DNA of 64,000 nucleotides, taken from positions 1-64,000 of the forward strand of contig NZ_JADYVD010000020.1 in assembly GCF_020193575.1 (NCBI RefSeq), in the 5' to 3' direction. This document shows positions 60,684 to 64,000 of the stretch, piece by piece. Each line of letters begins with the position of its first letter. Positions within the stretch are counted from its first letter, which is position 1. The notes beneath the pieces were generated by a model. That model saw only the letters and a program-made list of their open reading frames with translations, ran no database searches and was not told the DNA's origin. The stretch comes from Ensifer sp. IC4062 (GTDB taxonomy: Bacteria > Pseudomonadota > Alphaproteobacteria > Rhizobiales > Rhizobiaceae). Position numbers and translations under genes: made by a program.

Positions 60684-62801
60684 ATGCATGCAGCTTCAGG
60701 TCATTGCAGGAAAGGTGTGGTTCTCGCCTTCTTTGTCCTATGTCTCCAGTTGATTTTCGCGCTGGCCGGCCCTCTGGCTGCACAGGAACCGACGGCCGCG
60801 CCGCCGCCAGCCAAGGTGCAGCAACTGATCGAGTTGCTCGACGATCCCGAGGTTCGCCAATGGCTGACATCCAAGCAGACGGCTCAGCCAGCGGCACCGG
60901 CACCGACCACAGGGCTTGCCTCTCAATGGGTCGCGGAAATCCGAAAGCATTTAGGAGGGCTGCGGGACGCGGTTCCACGGATGGGTCCCGAGTGGCGGGC
61001 GGCGAGGGATCGCATCGCCGGCGACATGCAGAGCCAGGGAACGATGCCTATCCTGCGGGGGTTCGCCTTCATCTTGCTGGTCGGCTATGGCGCCGAGTAC
61101 TTGCTGCGCTATTTCCTGCGGCGCAACGCCGAGCGCAATGCTGCCCAGTACGTGGGCGGCCTTGGCGCCTTCATCCGCATCGCGCCTCTCATCGCCTTTG
61201 CAATCGCCGCAATCGCCACTTTCGTGCTTTCCGGTTGGCCGCCCCGACTTGAGGCCGCGATCGCGCCGCTGCTCATCGCCTGGATCGGGGCGCGCCTGCT
61301 GATTGCCGTGGCGTCGGCTGTTTTCCAGCCGGCGGCCGAGGCCGACACGACGTCTGGCGCAGAAGCGGAACATGCGACACTTGCCCCCGGGGCCGCCAGG
61401 TTCTGGTTCAACCGATCGGTGCTCTTCATCTGCGCACTGGCATTTGTGTGGGCGGTTACCGATGTGATGCAGGCCCTCTCGGTTGCGGAAGACGTTCGCA
61501 AACTTGTTGCCGCAATAATCGGACTTGTCATTCTCGGTTTGGCGATCGACACAACGCTTCGCCGCCCTGTCGAGCCCACGACGGCGGCGCGCCGGATGTT
61601 CCGCAATGCGATGAGTATCGCCTTCCTGGTTCTGCTCTGGCTCCTTTGGGTCGCCGATATGAAGGTCCTGTTCTGGATCGGCATCTACGTTCTCGGCCTG
61701 CCGCCGCTCTTGCGTTTCACCAGCGCGACGACGAGGGCGGTGCTCGACACCTCGGCAAGCGACGGCATGCGCGTGCTGCGCAATGTGTTGATCGAGCGAG
61801 GCGCCCGGCTGGTGATTATCGGGTTGGCGGCCGCTTGGCTCGCCGTCGTCTTCCGTTTCAACGGAGCCGCCATGATGCATGATGATGCCTTCAACCGCAT
61901 CTTCCGGGGAGTTCTTGCCGGGGTAGTCATCCTCCTCGCGGCAGATCTCGTCTGGCAACTGGCGAAGGAGTTCATCAATCTGCGCATCAATCAGGCCAGT
62001 GTCGACGACGCGGACCCGGTGCGGCTAGCACGTAACACCCGGCTTCGCACGCTGCTGCCGATCCTGCGCAATTTCCTCGCTGTCTCGATCGCGGTGGTCG
62101 CCGTTTTGATGGTTCTTTCCGGACTCGGCGTTGCGATCGGGCCGCTGATTGCCGGTGCCGGGGTGTTCGGGGTGGCGCTTGGCTTCGGCTCTCAAAGCCT
62201 GGTCAAGGACGTCATCAGCGGCGTGTTCTACATGATGGACGATGCGTTCCGGATCGGGGAATACATTCAGAGCGGGAGCTATATGGGAACGGTTGAGTCC
62301 TTCAGCATCCGTTCCGTCAAGCTGCGCCATCACCGCGGACCGGTATTCACCGTACCGTTCGGCTCACTCGGCGCAGTTCAGAACATGAGTCGCGATTGGG
62401 TGATCGACAAGTTCAAGATCAACGTCTCCTACGACACCGACGTCGCCAAGGTGAAGAAAGTGGTGAAGGGCGTCGGCGCCGCGTTGCTCGAGGACCCGGA
62501 GCTGGCGCCTTTGATCATTGAAACGGTGAAGATGAAGGGCGTCGAGCAGTTCGGCGATTACGGCGTCACGCTGAGCTTCGCCATGACGACCAAGCCGGGA
62601 AACCAGACCCAGGTCAGGCGTCGGGCGCAGGCCTTGATCAAGGAGGCGTTCAAAACGAACGGCATCTCGTTTGCCTCGCCAACGGTTCAGGTCGCGGGCG
62701 ACGAAGCGCAATCGACGACGGCCGCGGCCGCCGCGACACGCGACGCAATCGCCAAGAAGAACGCTGCCCTGGCGCAGGCGGGAGGAGCGCCGACGGAATA
62801 G
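60684..62801 (+). CDS. MscS-family mechanosensitive channel, large form
   Basis: The 705-residue product has a signal segment (VVLAFFVLCLQLIFALAG, cleavage near LAAQEP) and a Pro/Ala-rich periplasmic stretch. Several extra N-terminal membrane helices follow, then the conserved pore helix and beta domain. AGAGVFGVALGFGSQSLVKD and VISGVFYMMDDAFRIGEYI are the pore helix and beta-domain entry. The size resembles YbiO/MscK-like members. It releases solutes on hypo-osmotic shock and has no evident link to the polysaccharide genes. The C-terminus is Ala/Thr-rich. Confidence 0.93.
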   Translation: MHAASGHCRKGVVLAFFVLCLQLIFALAGPLAAQEPTAAPPPAKVQQLIELLDDPEVRQWLTSKQTAQPAAPAPTTGLASQWVAEIRKHLGGLRDAVPRMGPEWRAARDRIAGDMQSQGTMPILRGFAFILLVGYGAEYLLRYFLRRNAERNAAQYVGGLGAFIRIAPLIAFAIAAIATFVLSGWPPRLEAAIAPLLIAWIGARLLIAVASAVFQPAAEADTTSGAEAEHATLAPGAARFWFNRSVLFICALAFVWAVTDVMQALSVAEDVRKLVAAIIGLVILGLAIDTTLRRPVEPTTAARRMFRNAMSIAFLVLLWLLWVADMKVLFWIGIYVLGLPPLLRFTSATTRAVLDTSASDGMRVLRNVLIERGARLVIIGLAAAWLAVVFRFNGAAMMHDDAFNRIFRGVLAGVVILLAADLVWQLAKEFINLRINQASVDDADPVRLARNTRLRTLLPILRNFLAVSIAVVAVLMVLSGLGVAIGPLIAGAGVFGVALGFGSQSLVKDVISGVFYMMDDAFRIGEYIQSGSYMGTVESFSIRSVKLRHHRGPVFTVPFGSLGAVQNMSRDWVIDKFKINVSYDTDVAKVKKVVKGVGAALLEDPELAPLIIETVKMKGVEQFGDYGVTLSFAMTTKPGNQTQVRRRAQALIKEAFKTNGISFASPTVQVAGDEAQSTTAAAAATRDAIAKKNAALAQAGGAPTE

Positions 62802-62924
62802 ACCGCCACAACGCAGAATGAGAGGCGCTGCACCTGCTTCGGGCCGGCCGGTATCCGAGCCGTCGCGCAGCCGTCGTTCGGCCATGTTGACATCCGATCG
62901 GTAAGGCGGGATAGCTCGCTTCGA

Positions 62925-64000
62925 ATGAAGATCGCCTTTTACGCGCCTTTGAAATCGCCCGATCATCCCGTCCCCTCCGGCGACAGGCAGATGGCGCGCC
63001 TGCTGATCGAAGCGCTTCGGCTGGGCGGCCATGACGTCGGCATCGCGTCGCAACTGCGCAGCTTTTCACGCGAGGCATCCGACGAACAACTTTCATCGCT
63101 TCGGACGCAAGCCGATCTGGAGGTTCGCCGTCTTGGACACCTTTGGCGTGCCGAGGGACCGCCTGACGCGTGGTTCTGCTACCATCCTTACTACAAGGCG
63201 CCGGACCTCATCGGTCCCCGCATTTCGGCCGAATTTTCCATTCCCTACATCACCGCCGAAAGTTCCTATTCGCACCGCCGCAACGTGGGCGCCAGGAAGC
63301 CAGCTCAGGATGAGGTCGCGGCTGGCGCCAGGCATGCTGCCGTCAATATCTGCTTTACGCAGCGCGATCGTGAAGGCTTGAAGGAGGCCATACCGGGTGG
63401 CCGATATGCCATGCTTGCACCGTTCATAGACGTGGCGCCGTTCCGCGAACCACGACAAACCGGGGCCGACCCGTGTCGGCTGCTGGCAGTGGCGATGATG
63501 CGGCCGGGCGACAAGATGGACAGCTACCACATGCTCGCCAAGGCTCTGGCGCTCGTGGTCGATCTCCCCTGGATAATGTCGATTGTCGGCGATGGCCCCG
63601 CCTGGGCGGAAGTGCAGGAGGCCTTTTCCTGGCTTCCGGCCGAGAGGCTAGATTGGCTCGGCGAGAGAGAGCCCGGGGCGATCGCCGGGATTCTTGCCCG
63701 GGGCGATCTCTATGTCTGGCCTGGCTGCGGCGAGGCCTATGGCCTCTCCTATCTGGAGGCGCAGGCAGCCGGCCTGCCGGTTGTCGCGCAACGAACGGCC
63801 GGCGTTCCGGAAGTGGTCAGGGATGAAGAAACGGGCTTGCTGACGAAGGCGGGCGATATCGACCTGTTCGCCGCGGCGATCCGGCGGCTGATCAGCGACA
63901 GGACCCTACGCACCAAGTTCGGGGCAAACGCGCGCCGCTTCGTTGTCGAGCAACGGTCGTTGCAGGCGGCGGCAACGCGCCTTGGCGAGATTTTCAAGGA
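62925..64000 (+). CDS. GT4-type glycosyltransferase, 3' end outside window
   Basis: The frame opens with ATG at 62925 (MKIAFYAPLKSPDHPVPSGD) and runs to the window edge without a stop (358 codons visible). The donor domain has LAVAMMRPGDKMDSY, VGDGP and the EX7E signature in GCGEAYGLSYLEAQAAG, then ERT4-like VVAQRTAGVPEVV. It is a cytoplasmic sugar transferase, possibly part of the same glycan programme, or the first gene of a separate operon. Its last residues are missing. Confidence 0.85.
   Translation, partial: MKIAFYAPLKSPDHPVPSGDRQMARLLIEALRLGGHDVGIASQLRSFSREASDEQLSSLRTQADLEVRRLGHLWRAEGPPDAWFCYHPYYKAPDLIGPRISAEFSIPYITAESSYSHRRNVGARKPAQDEVAAGARHAAVNICFTQRDREGLKEAIPGGRYAMLAPFIDVAPFREPRQTGADPCRLLAVAMMRPGDKMDSYHMLAKALALVVDLPWIMSIVGDGPAWAEVQEAFSWLPAERLDWLGEREPGAIAGILARGDLYVWPGCGEAYGLSYLEAQAAGLPVVAQRTAGVPEVVRDEETGLLTKAGDIDLFAAAIRRLISDRTLRTKFGANARRFVVEQRSLQAAATRLGEIFK

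Overview
The window is high-GC (roughly 60% or more by eye) and its gene content points to a Rhizobiaceae alphaproteobacterium, most likely Sinorhizobium/Ensifer. The clues are a NodPQ-type sulfate activation operon with a fused CysN-CysC protein, ExoF/ExoP-like export proteins, and dispersed intergenic repeats of a kind common in rhizobia. From memory, the left-end order (sugar ABC transporter, ROK regulator, nodPQ-like genes) resembles part of the S. meliloti pSymB chromid. That is recollection and was not checked by alignment.

Layout. 1-5435: a sugar ABC transporter with a SIS-domain isomerase on the minus strand, and a divergent ROK repressor with a perfect inverted repeat in front of it. 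5763-9357: cysD, cysNC and cysQ, which make and recycle PAPS. 9729-18297: an asparagine synthase, an RTX calcium-binding protein, two GT4 glycosyltransferases and a WbpM-like 4,6-dehydratase. 18683-23670: a minus-strand operon with HAD hydrolase, ATP-grasp enzyme, sugar-type formyltransferase, GtrA flippase, GtrB-like GT2 and a degenerate SDR. 23889-28334: RfbF, RfbG, RfbH and a TylC3-like C-methyltransferase, predicted to make a CDP-linked C-methylated 3,6-dideoxyhexose. 28729-35726: a GT-C transferase, then an SGNH, MBOAT, acyl carrier protein and FkbH acylation module. 35688-42475: GtrA, a small unknown protein, GMC oxidoreductase, SDR, HAD phosphatase, UbiA prenyltransferase and GT-C, which together look like an analogue of the mycobacterial decaprenylphosphoryl-arabinose pathway. 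42942-48185: two GT4 transferases, a NarL-type two-component pair and a sulfotransferase. 48418-59575: the assembly core, with a polysaccharide lyase, Wzx, ExoF/Wza-like, initiating phosphoglycosyltransferase, PIG-L deacetylase, DegT aminotransferase, Wzy and an ExoP/Wzc-like copolymerase. 59696-64000: a secreted protein of unknown function, an MscS-type channel and a truncated glycosyltransferase.

How it may work together (inference). About 50 kb appears devoted to one or more decorated surface polysaccharides. A PglC/ExoY-like enzyme starts the repeat unit, several GT4 enzymes extend it, Wzx, Wzy and the ExoP/ExoF-like proteins flip, polymerise and export it, and a lyase may trim it. Around this core are modules for unusual decorations: sulfate, a C-methyl dideoxy sugar, a possibly N-formylated lipid-linked sugar, a three-carbon acyl group loaded by FkbH, and a polyprenyl-phosphate pentose. 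The last two are the best candidates for something not yet described as systems.

No tRNA, rRNA, CRISPR array, insertion sequence or integrase gene was seen.
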